From: Clostridiales bacterium
GTDB taxonomy: Bacteria > Bacillota > Clostridia > Christensenellales > Borkfalkiaceae
NCBI GenBank assembly: GCA_015055965.1
Contig: SVHG01000007.1
Coordinates: 1-64,000 of the forward strand
DNA: 64,000 bases
Reading direction: 5' to 3'
Position numbers and translations under genes: made by a program. The first letter of the stretch is position 1. The number at the start of each line of letters is the position of its first letter. Below the pieces are notes generated by a model. That model had not been told where the DNA came from. It made no database searches and saw nothing but the letters and a program-made list of their open reading frames with translations. This document shows positions 31,762-41,360 of the stretch, in pieces.

Positions 31762-34700
31762 ATGAAGGATTTCGTTCACTTACATCTTCATAGCGAATAC
31801 AGCCTATTAGACGGCGCTGCTAAAATAGACGAGGTTTTTAAAATCGCCAAAGAGCAGGGCCAGTCTGCCGTTGCAATTACAGACCACGGCAATATGTACG
31901 GCGTAGTATATTTTGCAGAGGCGGCTTTTAAGGCAGGGCTTAAGGCGATTATCGGTTGCGAGCTTTATATGTGTAACGATAAGAGCAAAAAAGACCCAAG
32001 GAACAACGCTTACGAGCATTTAGTATTGCTTTGCAAGAACGATATCGGCTATAAAAACCTTATTAAGCTTGTTTCCGGCGCGTATATAGACGGCTTTTAT
32101 TATAAGCCCCGTTCAGACTATAAAACTCTTGCCGAGCACGCTGAGGGGTTAGTATGTCTTTCCGGCTGTTTGGCAGGTAGGGTTGCTCAGCTTCTTCTTA
32201 ACGACAGATACGAGGAAGCAAAGGCGCACGCCTTAGAAATGAAGGAGCTTTTTGGCGAGGATTACTATTTAGAAATTCAAAACCACGGTATAGACGATCA
32301 AATTAGAATAAATCCCTTACTTTTAAAGCTTGGAAGGGAAACGGGTATAAAGCTAGTTGCTACTAACGACGTTCACTATTTAAGAAGGGAAGATTCGTTA
32401 ATGCAAGAGGTTATGATGTGTATTAACACTCAAACCACCTTAGACGATCCCAAGCATATGAAGTTTGAAACCAGCGAGTTCTATTTAAAGAGCCGTGAAG
32501 AGATGGAAAAGGCCTTTCCTAATATGGAAGAGCTTTTAGATAATACCCTTGAAATTGCTGAAAAGTGTAGCGGAAATTGCATTAAGCTTAACAAAAAGGG
32601 CGTTCCCGAGCGTGACGCTTCGTTAGTTCCCGGTTATACGCCACCTAACGGAATGACTCCTTACGAGTATTTAAAAATGCTTGGCGAAGAGGGTATGCGT
32701 AAAAAGTACAAGGAAATTACCCCCGAAATACAGGAAAGATTTGATTACGAGCTTAACACTATTGCGGATATGGGATACCTTGAGTATTACCTTATCGTTT
32801 GGGATTACATCAACTATGCAAGAGAGCACGGTATTCCCGTTGGCGCAGGCCGTGGTAGCGGTGTAAGCTCTATTATAGCTTACTCAATAGGTATTACCGA
32901 CGTTGAGCCCTTACAGTATAGCTTGATTTTTGAAAGATTTTTGAATAAAGAAAGGGTAAGTATGCCCGACTTCGACGTTGACTTTGACCCTGAAGGAAGA
33001 GAAGAGGTTATAGAATACGTTCGCGATAAATACGGCAGAGATAAGGTTGCTCAAATTGTAACCTTTGGTACTCTTGCTTCACGCGCGGCTATTAAAGACG
33101 TTGCGCGCGTAATGCGTATTCCTTACGCAGAGGTAGACCGTATTACCAAGCTAATGGACGGCAAGCACGCAATTCCGGAGCTTCTTGGTTTAAAGAAGCA
33201 TAAAAAGGACGGCGACGTTACCGTAAGAGAGCTTAAAGAGCTTTACCAAAGCGATCCTACCTTAAGAAACGTTATAGATATGGCAATGAAGCTTGAAGGT
33301 ATGCCCAGAAACATTTCAGAGCACGCCGCGGGCGTTATCATTTGTAATAAGGTGCTATCCGACCATATTCCCTTGGCTCGTAACGGCGACGATATCGTAA
33401 CACAGTTTAATATGAAGGTAGATGAACAGATGGGTATGCTTAAGATGGACTTCTTGGCGCTAAAAACCCTTACGGATATTAAAAAGGCTCTTTTATATAT
33501 TAAGGAAAACAAGGGCGTAGATATTGACTTTGCTCAAATAGGATATAGCGATAAAAAGGCGTACGATTTAATTTCCAGCGGGGATACGGACGCAGTATTC
33601 CAGCTTGAATCTCCCGGTATGAAGAAGTTCATGCGTGAGCTTCATCCGGATAATCTGGAAGACGTTATAGCAGGTATTTCCCTATACCGTCCCGGCCCAA
33701 TGGATTCTATTCCCAAATACATTAAGTTTAAAACCAATCCCTCCACGATGGAATTTAAGCACGAGCTTTTAAAGCCCATTCTAACCGTTACCTACGGTAC
33801 TATAATTTACCAAGAGCAGGTTATGGAAATCGTTAGAAAGCTAGCGGGCTTTACCTTTGGCCAAGCGGATATTATGCGTAGGGCGATGGGTAAAAAGGAT
33901 ATGGATGAAATGGCAAGGATGAAGAACATCTTTATTTACGGTGAGAAAAACGAGGATGGTAGTATTAAAACCCCCGGCGCGGTAAATAACGGCGTTCCTG
34001 CAGACGTTGCTGAAGATATCTTTGATGAGATGGCGGGCTTTGCTCAGTATGCGTTTAACAAGTCACACGCGGCAGCGTATGCGGTTTTAGCATACCAAAC
34101 GGCATATCTAAAGGCTTATTATCCACACGAATTCTTGGCTGCTATCTTGAACGATAGAATAGATAAGATAGACGAGGTTACCAAGTACGTAATTTACTTA
34201 AAAGAGCGTGGAATACCCGTTCTTCCCCCCGATATTAACAACAGTAAGGCCTTCTTTGCCGTTGAAGGTAACGGCGTGCGCTTTGGCTTGGTTGGTATTA
34301 AGGGCGTTGGACTTTCTGCAATAGAAACAATCGTTAAAGAGCGTGAAGAAAGCGGTCCTTTTACCTCATTTGAGGACTTTATTAGCAGAGCAGATATTAA
34401 GGTATTAAATAAACGACTTATAGAAAATCTAATTTACGCAGGCGCGTTTGACTGCTTTAAACGCCCAAGAAGTCAGTTTATTTGCGTTTACGAAGGGCTT
34501 ATGGAAAGAGCTTCCGCTATGGCAAAGGAGCGCGAAAGCAACCAAATGAGCTTATTCGGTGGCGCGTTTGCTTCCTTTAATACTTTAACGGTTACCTATC
34601 CCGACGTTATGGAATACGACGATAAAACGAAGCTTTCTAAGGAAAGAGAGGTGCTTGGCGTTTACGTTACCGGCCACCCCCTAACCAACTATATGGATTC

Positions 34701-35304
34701 CTTTAAAAAGTTCTCTTTTAAAACGGAGGTTTTACAGTATTACGAGGAGGATGAGGACGGAAATATTACCTATACCGAAATTCAAGACGGGCAAAGGGTA
34801 GAAATGGGAGGTATAATAACTGCGCTTGCTAAAAAGACAACCAAGGGCGGTTCAAGTATGTGCACCATTACCTTAGAGGACGTTTACGGCGGTATAGAAT
34901 GCGTATTCTTCCCCAAGGCGTATGAAAAATACCGTTCACTCATTCGTGCGGAAGCAATCGTTAGCGTTGGCGGTAGACTGCAAATTCGCCAAGGTCAAAA
35001 GCCTTCTATTTCGGTTGATAAGTTTGAGGAAATTCAGCTTGAAGAAAAGGCGCGTAAAGCCCCCGAAAAAGCTCAAAAGACAAACGAAAAATGCGAATGG
35101 CTTGGTATCACCTTGCCGGATGGGGATGCACACGCTGAAGAAGAGGTTATGGAAACAATCGGTTATTATCCCGGCGATATGCCCGTAATTATCAAAAAGA
35201 ACGGCAAGTATTTTAAAACAAATTGCGTTCGTAAATGCAACGGCCTTATTGCAGAGCTTAAAAATACCGTTGGCGAAAACAACATAATCTTCTTTGAAAA
35301 ATAA
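31762..35304 (+). CDS. dnaE: DNA polymerase III alpha subunit (DnaE)
   Basis: The replicative-type C-family polymerase of 1180 residues, normal length for DnaE. The PHP domain (about 4-200) is intact with HLHSEYSLLDG and ITDHGNMYG. The palm carries the catalytic acids Asp403 and Asp405 in PDFDVDFD, with the third Asp in the KMDFLALKTL region. The fingers, the HhH motif (NKRLIENLIYAGAFD) and an OB-fold near 980-1080 follow. No proofreading exonuclease insert is present, so this is DnaE and not PolC. It is a single gene followed by a strong terminator. Its RBS is weak (GGGGAA). Confidence 0.97.
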   Translation: MKDFVHLHLHSEYSLLDGAAKIDEVFKIAKEQGQSAVAITDHGNMYGVVYFAEAAFKAGLKAIIGCELYMCNDKSKKDPRNNAYEHLVLLCKNDIGYKNLIKLVSGAYIDGFYYKPRSDYKTLAEHAEGLVCLSGCLAGRVAQLLLNDRYEEAKAHALEMKELFGEDYYLEIQNHGIDDQIRINPLLLKLGRETGIKLVATNDVHYLRREDSLMQEVMMCINTQTTLDDPKHMKFETSEFYLKSREEMEKAFPNMEELLDNTLEIAEKCSGNCIKLNKKGVPERDASLVPGYTPPNGMTPYEYLKMLGEEGMRKKYKEITPEIQERFDYELNTIADMGYLEYYLIVWDYINYAREHGIPVGAGRGSGVSSIIAYSIGITDVEPLQYSLIFERFLNKERVSMPDFDVDFDPEGREEVIEYVRDKYGRDKVAQIVTFGTLASRAAIKDVARVMRIPYAEVDRITKLMDGKHAIPELLGLKKHKKDGDVTVRELKELYQSDPTLRNVIDMAMKLEGMPRNISEHAAGVIICNKVLSDHIPLARNGDDIVTQFNMKVDEQMGMLKMDFLALKTLTDIKKALLYIKENKGVDIDFAQIGYSDKKAYDLISSGDTDAVFQLESPGMKKFMRELHPDNLEDVIAGISLYRPGPMDSIPKYIKFKTNPSTMEFKHELLKPILTVTYGTIIYQEQVMEIVRKLAGFTFGQADIMRRAMGKKDMDEMARMKNIFIYGEKNEDGSIKTPGAVNNGVPADVAEDIFDEMAGFAQYAFNKSHAAAYAVLAYQTAYLKAYYPHEFLAAILNDRIDKIDEVTKYVIYLKERGIPVLPPDINNSKAFFAVEGNGVRFGLVGIKGVGLSAIETIVKEREESGPFTSFEDFISRADIKVLNKRLIENLIYAGAFDCFKRPRSQFICVYEGLMERASAMAKERESNQMSLFGGAFASFNTLTVTYPDVMEYDDKTKLSKEREVLGVYVTGHPLTNYMDSFKKFSFKTEVLQYYEEDEDGNITYTEIQDGQRVEMGGIITALAKKTTKGGSSMCTITLEDVYGGIECVFFPKAYEKYRSLIRAEAIVSVGGRLQIRQGQKPSISVDKFEEIQLEEKARKAPEKAQKTNEKCEWLGITLPDGDAHAEEEVMETIGYYPGDMPVIIKKNGKYFKTNCVRKCNGLIAELKNTVGENNIIFFEK

Positions 35305-35323
35305 TAAAAACATTATAAAAAAG

Positions 35324-35359
35324 CACCGCTAAGCTCTTTCTTGGCGGTGTTTTCTTTTT
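35324..35359 (+). terminator. dnaE terminator
   Basis: Stem CACCGCTAAG / CTTGGCGGTG with a 6-nt loop and a T-rich tail. Confidence 0.8.
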
Positions 35360-35373
35360 GCGCTAAAATGCGT

Positions 35374-35401
35374 TTAATCGTGCTATAGCGGGGTTTTTGC
35401 G
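35374..35401 (+). repeat. 28-bp dispersed motif, copy 7
   Basis: Copy TTAATCGTGCTATAGCGGGG followed by five Ts, 15 bp after the dnaE terminator. Confidence 0.6.
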
Positions 35402-35439
35402 TGTTTTTTGTTAGGTTTATTGCCTAGAGTGCAGTCGAA

Positions 35440-35520
35440 ATATTTCACTTAGTAATACCGGAGTAGTTTTTCGTCATCCTGGAGCGTAAGCGATAGGATC
35501 TCTTGCGTAAAGAAATTTAA
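35440..35520. repeat. Degenerate TCATCCTG...GGATCT intergenic repeat
   Basis: Contains GTCATCCTGGAGCGTAAGCG followed by ATAGGATCT. This resembles the TCATCCTGAGCGxAGxGAAGGATCT repeats seen between genes in many gut bacteria, with a few changes. The remainder of the 35402-35768 gap is AT-rich. It includes an inverted pair GTATTAT / ATAATAC (35724-35742) near the helicase start, a possible promoter or operator zone. Confidence 0.45.
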
Positions 35521-35768
35521 ACCGTTTTTAAGAGAGTTTATCACTTCGATTCGCTTGTTTTTAATGACCGTTAAAAAACAAAAATTCTAAAATAACGAAA
35601 AACAAATAGGTGGTTTTAAATCAGATGAATATATAAAAGAAGTAAGTGGAAGCAAGTGATATTTTTAAGAGGTTAAAATTAAAAATCCCCCTTAAATTAG
35701 TGTACAAAAAGTGTTAAAATGTGGTATTATATTTAATAATACTTTTTAATAGGGCAAAAATTTACTTT

Positions 35769-38700
35769 ATGGAAAGGGAAAAATTCAGACTGCTCGCGCA
35801 AAAGCTTGGGCTTAAAACGGGGGCGGAAATTGAAAAGCGAATGGAATTTGAATGCGAAGAAATTCAAGAGCCTAACGAGGGTGATTTAGTTACCCCCGAG
35901 CTTTCCTATGAGCAAAAGCAGAGCGAATACCTATTGCCCGAAAATTATTCCAATAAATACAATTTAACGCGCGGGGATTTTCCGCCGATAGAGGTTAACG
36001 AGGCGTTAAACATTTGCTTAGATAAATTCAGTAGGGTAGATATTGAGTATATCGCATCACTATCCTTGCTTTCCTTAAAGGACGTCATCTTGGCGCTTGG
36101 CAGTAAAATTTACCGTGATCCCGCCTTTGAGGGGGATTGGTTTTTTAAGGGCTGGGTTTGGGAAGAAGAATATCTTTCGGGCAACCTAATGCAAAAATAT
36201 AACGCGTTAAAGGCGATTTCCGGTGTGCAAAAAAGTCAGTATGCAAGAAATTTGCGCGCGCTAGAAAGCATACTTCCGCCAAAGCCTAAGTTTGAAGAGA
36301 TATATATTGCGTTGGGCGCGCCTTGGATTCCCGCAAGCTACGTTGCAGATTTCGTGCAACATTTATATAGGGTTTCTTTGGTTAGAAATAAGCGAATATG
36401 TGAAATCGTTTATCAGTCCGCAATAGCGGAATGGTGCGTTATTCTTAACGTAGACGTGCGCTCTACCGTGCTTGCAAGTAAGACGTACGGCACGGAGCGT
36501 ATGGATATGTTCAAGATTTTAGAAAAAACGCTAAATCACGAGCAAATTAGAATTACTGATGCAGAAGACGATAGCGATAAAAAGGGTAGAAGGCTTAACC
36601 GTGAGCAAACCATGCTTGCGGAAGAAAAAAGGGTTAAGCTAAAGGAAGCCTTCGTTCGCTATCTTTCAGAGCTTCCCGAAGAGAATAAAAATGAGCTTGT
36701 AAACATTTATTACAGTAAGTATTGCGGTTATAAAACGCGCGCATTTAACGGCAAAAATTATACCTTTAAGGATACCGTTAACTCCGTTAGCTTATACGAT
36801 TACCAAAAAACGGCAGTCGTTAGAATTATGAATTCACGCGCAACCTTGCTTGCTCACGACGTGGGCGCAGGTAAAACCTATGCAATGATTGCCGCCGCGC
36901 ACGAAATGTATTTAAGGCGTAAGGGCTTTAAAAATATGATAGTAGTGCCAAACTCTATCCTTGCGCAGTGGGCAGAGGATTACAAATTGCTTTACCCAAC
37001 CGCAAAGCTTTTGGTGGTTACTCCGGCAGACTTTACCCCGCAAACTAAAAACGCCACCCTTTTAAAAATGAAGGATGATGGGATAGAAAGTATTTTAATA
37101 TCTTACAGCACCTTTGAAATGATAGAGAGCGGATTTGATCAGGCTATATTAGACGCGGAGCAAAAAATAGCCACCTTAGATAAGGCGCTGGAAGAAAATA
37201 TGCTTAAAAAGGTTAAGGTACGCAATAAGGCGAATACCTTAATTCAAAAGCAAAAGGAACGCACGGTTGCGCTACTTAATAAATACCGCAAGGAAAGGGT
37301 AAATTGTGAAAATATTATTACCTTTGAAAAGTTAAACGTTAGCGGTTTGTTTATAGACGAGGCGCACAATTATAAGAACTTACCGCTTGAAAGCGCGCTT
37401 GGTAACGTTAAGGGTATTAACGTGGAAGGGTCGCAAAAATGTGCAGACGTATACCTAAAAACGCGTTCAGTCTTGGCAAAAGAGGGCGGTAGATTAGTGT
37501 TTGCAACGGGCACGCCCATAACTAATTCAGTTGCAGACGTATTCGTTATGCAAAAGTATTTAGCAGATGAAAACCTAGTGGCTAGCGGGTTAAGTCACTT
37601 TGATAGTTGGGCGGGTACTTTTGGCGAAATCACGCGCTCGTACGAGATTGACGTTGATACGGACGGTTATAGAATGACCACCCGGTTTAACAAGTTTAAT
37701 AACTTAACGCAGCTTTCACAAATGATAAATATGTTTACCGATTTTCAGGTTGCCGGGCGTGACGGCTTGCCAGAGGTTGCTAAGGTGCAAACGGTAGTCG
37801 TTCAAAAAACGGAGCTTCAAAGAAAAATGCTTGGCGAAATATCTGAAAGGGTAGAAAGAATAAGAGCTGGGCTGGTTGATAGAAGAACGGATAATCTGTT
37901 AAAGGTTACCACGGACGGAAGAAAGCTCGCATTAGACGCGCGCTTGGTTACGGATGAGATAGGCGAAAGCGGAAACAAAATTCAACAATGCGCTTATAAC
38001 GTTGCTTCCATTTATTATAAATATAGCGGAAAAACCCAGCTTGTATTTTGCGATATAGGCACACCAAAGCAGGGCTATAACGTTTACGACGATTTAAAAA
38101 AGAGACTTATAGCTTTTGGAATTGGTGAGCAAGAGGTGGGGTTCGTGCACGACGCAACAAGCGATCTTAAGCGCGCAAAATTATTTGAAAGTGTTAATAA
38201 CGGTGTTATACGCATACTTATTGGTTCTACCTTTAAGCTTGGAACGGGCGTTAACGTGCAAGAAAAGCTTATTGCTATTCATCATTTAGACGTGCCTTGG
38301 CGACCTTCCGATATGGTTCAAAGGGAAGGTAGACTTGTAAGAAAGGGTAATACTAACGAAAAGGTGTTTATTTACCGCTACGTAACTGACGGAAGCTTTG
38401 ACGCATACTCTTGGCAGCTTTTAGAAAACAAGCAACGCTTTATAACCGAGCTTTTAACGGGCGCGGCAAAGGGAGCGGACGAAAGAAAGCTAGACGACGC
38501 CGTTTTATCTTACGCGGAAGTAAAGGCGCTTGCTATCGGTAACCCCTTGGTTAAGCACAGGGTAGAAACGGTTAACGAAATAGCAAGGGTTAAAGCACTT
38601 TTAAACGAAGAAAGAAAGCGTATAGCTGAGGTTGAATATCTAAAGCAAACCTTACCGCAAAAGGTTGCGGAATTAAAGGAACGCTTAAAGCAAGTAAAGC

Positions 38701-39125
38701 AGGATGCAAAGGCATACTCTTTAATGGGGGAAATAGCCGATAAGAGTGCTATAGGCGAACTTATTAACAAAGTTATAAGGGATAATTTAATGGGCGGAGC
38801 AGAGGTTTTTATCTTTGAAGCAGGCTCTTTTAAGGTGTATTTACCCGCAAGCTTTAATAGGGTGCGCCCCTATTTAGTAGTGGAAGGTAGGGCAAGATAT
38901 ACCGTTGATATTAACACCTTTGGTATTGGCGCGGTTATAAAAATAGAAAACTATTTGGCTTCATTAAGCGAAAAAGCAAAGGAAATTTCCCAAAACCTAA
39001 TCTCTATTGAAATGCAGTTAAAGCAAGCCCAAAGCGTGGTTGATGAAAGCTTTAAGTATACTGATTTACTTGGCGATCTTTACGAAAAGTTAAAGGAAAT
39101 AGATAAAGAATTGGGCATAAAATAG
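35769..39125 (+). CDS. Solitary SNF2/DEAD-type helicase related to conjugative-element helicases
   Basis: A superfamily 2 helicase of 1118 residues from the ATG at 35769. An ATG at 35721 is in frame but lies in the promoter-like zone and adds an unlikely leader. The N-terminal region (about 60-250) has the YLSGNLMQKYNALK and LGAPWIPASYVADF blocks that I associate with the very large methylase-helicase proteins of ICEs and plasmids. Helicase motifs follow: Walker A HDVGAGKTYA (Lys369), DEAH at Asp530, FATGTPITNS (motif III) and QREGRLVRKG (about 851). A coiled-coil insert sits between motifs Ia and II, and a coiled coil lies near 950-990. No methylase domain is present. Role unknown; DNA translocation is likely. 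Confidence 0.8.
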   Translation: MEREKFRLLAQKLGLKTGAEIEKRMEFECEEIQEPNEGDLVTPELSYEQKQSEYLLPENYSNKYNLTRGDFPPIEVNEALNICLDKFSRVDIEYIASLSLLSLKDVILALGSKIYRDPAFEGDWFFKGWVWEEEYLSGNLMQKYNALKAISGVQKSQYARNLRALESILPPKPKFEEIYIALGAPWIPASYVADFVQHLYRVSLVRNKRICEIVYQSAIAEWCVILNVDVRSTVLASKTYGTERMDMFKILEKTLNHEQIRITDAEDDSDKKGRRLNREQTMLAEEKRVKLKEAFVRYLSELPEENKNELVNIYYSKYCGYKTRAFNGKNYTFKDTVNSVSLYDYQKTAVVRIMNSRATLLAHDVGAGKTYAMIAAAHEMYLRRKGFKNMIVVPNSILAQWAEDYKLLYPTAKLLVVTPADFTPQTKNATLLKMKDDGIESILISYSTFEMIESGFDQAILDAEQKIATLDKALEENMLKKVKVRNKANTLIQKQKERTVALLNKYRKERVNCENIITFEKLNVSGLFIDEAHNYKNLPLESALGNVKGINVEGSQKCADVYLKTRSVLAKEGGRLVFATGTPITNSVADVFVMQKYLADENLVASGLSHFDSWAGTFGEITRSYEIDVDTDGYRMTTRFNKFNNLTQLSQMINMFTDFQVAGRDGLPEVAKVQTVVVQKTELQRKMLGEISERVERIRAGLVDRRTDNLLKVTTDGRKLALDARLVTDEIGESGNKIQQCAYNVASIYYKYSGKTQLVFCDIGTPKQGYNVYDDLKKRLIAFGIGEQEVGFVHDATSDLKRAKLFESVNNGVIRILIGSTFKLGTGVNVQEKLIAIHHLDVPWRPSDMVQREGRLVRKGNTNEKVFIYRYVTDGSFDAYSWQLLENKQRFITELLTGAAKGADERKLDDAVLSYAEVKALAIGNPLVKHRVETVNEIARVKALLNEERKRIAEVEYLKQTLPQKVAELKERLKQVKQDAKAYSLMGEIADKSAIGELINKVIRDNLMGGAEVFIFEAGSFKVYLPASFNRVRPYLVVEGRARYTVDINTFGIGAVIKIENYLASLSEKAKEISQNLISIEMQLKQAQSVVDESFKYTDLLGDLYEKLKEIDKELGIK

Positions 39126-39176
39126 TTTTAGCGCCTAGCGCGTTTTTTACTCGCGATAAAAATTTTTAATTTGCTA

Positions 39177-39205
39177 TTGACAAATATATGAAATTATAAT
39201 ATAAT
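39177..39205 (+). promoter_or_regulatory. Serpin gene promoter
   Basis: A perfect consensus: TTGACA, 17 bp, TATAAT. It lies 48 bp before the serpin start. Confidence 0.85.
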
Positions 39206-39252
39206 ACCTTTAGTGATTAAATTATAATAAGTTATAATAAGGAGGTAGTAAA

Positions 39253-40512
39253 ATGAAAGCAAAAGTAATAGCCTTGTTTAGCGCGTTGCTTGCAAGCTTA
39301 TTTATTTTTAATCTTGTTGGTTGCGCTAAAAAGGTTAATGCAGAAAATCTGTTAGACGGCGTAACTCCGCAAGTTGTAACCGGAATGGAAGCGGATGAGC
39401 AGTTTTCCTTAGCGCAAATGGAATTTGCTCTTAAACTCTTTAAGGGATCGGTTGCAACTACGGGTAAAGAAAACGCATTAATTTCCCCTCTTTCCGTTAT
39501 GATAGCTTTAGCAATGACTGCTAACGGAGCAGACGGCGAAACGCTGGCTCAAATGGAAAGCGTGCTTGGAATGAATATTGATGATTTAAACGAATATTTG
39601 TATACCTACGTAAATAGCTTGCCTAATGAAGAAAAGAGTAAGCTAGAGCTTGCAAACTCTATTTGGATTAACGATAACAAAAGGGTAGACGTTAAGCAGG
39701 ACTTTTTACAAAGGGTTGCAAACTACTACGATGCGGAAATTTTTAAGGAGCTTTTTAATAACGATACTTTAAAAAATATAAACAATTGGGTAAGTAATAA
39801 AACTGACGGACTTATTAAAAATGCGTTAGATAGAATAAATGAAGATACTATTATGTATTTGATTAACACTCTTTTATTTGAAGCTGAATGGTCAACGATT
39901 TATGAAAAACACGACGTAATAGAGCGCGACTTTACTTCAGTTAATAACGAAAAACAGTCTGCGGAAATGATGTGCTCAACCGAGTGGAGATATATAGAGC
40001 CTGAAAACGCAAGCGGTTTTATTAAAAGTTATAAAAATAACGCGTATTCCTTCGTTGCTATTTTACCTAACGAGGGAATGGATATTAACGCCTATATTGC
40101 GGGCCTATCTGCCAGCGACTTATTAACGCAAATTAGTAAACCAAAGAGCTACCAAACGGTAACGCGTCTTCCAAAGTTTGAATATGATTACAGTATAGAG
40201 CTACAAGAGGTTTTAAAAAATATGGGTATGCCTTTAGCCTTTGACGTAAACCGTGCGGACTTTAGCAAAATGGCAACGCCAACAAACCCTAGCGAAAACG
40301 TTTATATAGGAAGAGTTATTCATAAAACTTCCATTAAGGTTGCAGAAAAGGGAACAAAAGCAGGCGCAGTAACTATTATAGATATGAAGTGTGGTAGCGA
40401 TGCTCCACCAGAAATTATAAAATACGTTTATTTAGATCGCCCATTCGTTTATATGATTATAGATAATCAAACCAAGCTACCCATATTTATAGGTAACGTA
40501 AACGCTTTATAA
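39253..40512 (+). CDS. Serpin-family serine protease inhibitor, lipoprotein
   Basis: A 419-residue suicide inhibitor of serine (or cysteine) proteases, anchored outside the cell. The lipobox is NLVGC (Cys24). The serpin fold spans about 50-419, with NALISPLSVMIALAMTANGA (helix B region), a LINTLLFEAEW strand and the C-terminal signature DRPFVYMIIDNQTKLPIFIG. The reactive-loop hinge EKGTKAGAVT keeps the small residues needed for loop insertion, so it should be inhibitory. Counting 17 residues from the hinge Glu places P1 near the Cys-Gly-Ser of MKCGS. Bacterial serpins in gut commensals block host or microbial proteases. RBS AAGGAGG. Single gene. Confidence 0.93.
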   Translation: MKAKVIALFSALLASLFIFNLVGCAKKVNAENLLDGVTPQVVTGMEADEQFSLAQMEFALKLFKGSVATTGKENALISPLSVMIALAMTANGADGETLAQMESVLGMNIDDLNEYLYTYVNSLPNEEKSKLELANSIWINDNKRVDVKQDFLQRVANYYDAEIFKELFNNDTLKNINNWVSNKTDGLIKNALDRINEDTIMYLINTLLFEAEWSTIYEKHDVIERDFTSVNNEKQSAEMMCSTEWRYIEPENASGFIKSYKNNAYSFVAILPNEGMDINAYIAGLSASDLLTQISKPKSYQTVTRLPKFEYDYSIELQEVLKNMGMPLAFDVNRADFSKMATPTNPSENVYIGRVIHKTSIKVAEKGTKAGAVTIIDMKCGSDAPPEIIKYVYLDRPFVYMIIDNQTKLPIFIGNVNAL

Positions 40513-40517
40513 AAACA

Positions 40518-40547
40518 AAAAGGAACGGAAAAACCGTTCCTTTTTTT
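40518..40547 (+). terminator. Serpin gene terminator
   Basis: Stem AAAAGGAACGG / CCGTTCCTTTT with a 4-5 nt A-loop, then further Ts. Confidence 0.9.
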
Positions 40548-40598
40548 AATGCAGTAAAATTAAAATTTCAATACCCTTTGCTTTGATTAAAACGTTAG

Positions 40599-40626
40599 TT
40601 AATCGCCTTATAGCGTAGCTTTTGCC
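40599..40626 (+). repeat. 28-bp dispersed motif, copy 8
   Basis: Copy TTAATCGCCTTATAGCGTAG followed by CTTTT, lying between the convergent serpin and veg genes. Confidence 0.6.
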
Positions 40627-40668
40627 GTAAAACTTTAAAAAAACAAAAGCGTTAAAGTTCTAAAAAAT

Positions 40669-40920
40669 TCACTTTGCTTCTATTTTGCTTTTTCTTACCT
40701 TTACGCCCCCGCTTAACAGCTCTGAATAAGAAAAGCTGGTTTTACCCAAAAATTCCCCTTTGGGCATAACGGTAAAAAGGGCGGGGTAAATGGCTGTAAG
40801 CTTGCCTTGGTAATAGGCGCATTTATTTCTGCCTAAGTTAACCTGCACGTCTAAATCTTTTCCGCGAAGGGCAAGAATATATTTTTTAGCGTCTTCTAAG
40901 CTACGGTTGGTTTTAATCAT
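40669..40920 (-). CDS. veg: Veg family protein
   Basis: An 83-residue cytoplasmic protein of the Veg family (DUF1021), which in B. subtilis stimulates biofilm genes and is abundant in growing cells. The typical small beta-barrel (SH3-like) composition is visible: GKDLDVQVNLGRNKCAYYQG, then LTAIYPALFTV and TSFSYSELLSG. The length is normal. No strong RBS is visible before its ATG. It reads toward the serpin terminator, and upstream (to the right) is a 395-bp repeat element. Confidence 0.9.
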   Translation of the reverse strand: MIKTNRSLEDAKKYILALRGKDLDVQVNLGRNKCAYYQGKLTAIYPALFTVMPKGEFLGKTSFSYSELLSGGVKVRKSKIEAK

Positions 40921-41135
40921 ACCTTAATTGTAGCCAAAACCGTGCTTTTTAATACCTTGAATTTTTAAAGCTTTGGCAATACTTGTAGTGGGATTGTGAA
41001 AAAAGGAAATAAAAAAGCGTAACGCATTTTGCGTGATACTCCAAGCAGAGAATTTACACTTTGACAAAAGTGCAAGCATCACATTTGTCTGGGCAAACGA
41101 AAAAGGGCTAAGCCCAAACCCTTAATATAAGCAAA

Positions 41136-41178
41136 AAGAGAGAACAAATCGGTTCGTAGCCGAAATGCTCCCTCTTTT
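41136..41178. terminator. Bidirectional terminator downstream of serS
   Basis: The outer stem AAAGAGAGAACA / TGCTCCCTCTTT (G-U pairs) and inner stem TCGG / CCGA are flanked by A-runs and T-runs on both sides. On the minus strand it lies about 240 bp beyond the serS stop. Confidence 0.55.
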
Positions 41179-41190
41179 TCTGTTAGTTAA

Positions 41191-41360
41191 GTGAAATCGT
41201 GGCTATGCCACGATGAAATCTTCGCTTTGCTCAGATGAAATCCAATGCGTTGCCTTGGATGAAATCAAATCCGTCTGTTATAACCCTGCGAAGCAGGATT
41301 TCATCGCGAAAGCGATTTCATCCACCAACGGTGGATTTCACCCGTCGAAGACGGATTTGA
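41191..41360. repeat. Hairpin array HA6 with GATGAAATC linkers
   Basis: Short stems of differing sequence (CGTGGCTATGCCACG, CCTGCGAAGCAGG, CGCGAAAGCG, CCACCAACGGTGG and others) alternate with the constant linker GATGAAATC in the left half. The linker becomes its reverse complement GATTTCATC in the right half, with the switch near 41275-41300. Two outer arms, AATCCGTCT and AGACGGATT, also pair. Confidence 0.75.

Noticed and set aside
35769..39125. Intact conjugative element or prophage around the helicase
   Set aside because: Neighbours are dnaE, serpin and veg. No integrase, relaxase, capsid or attachment-site repeats were found.
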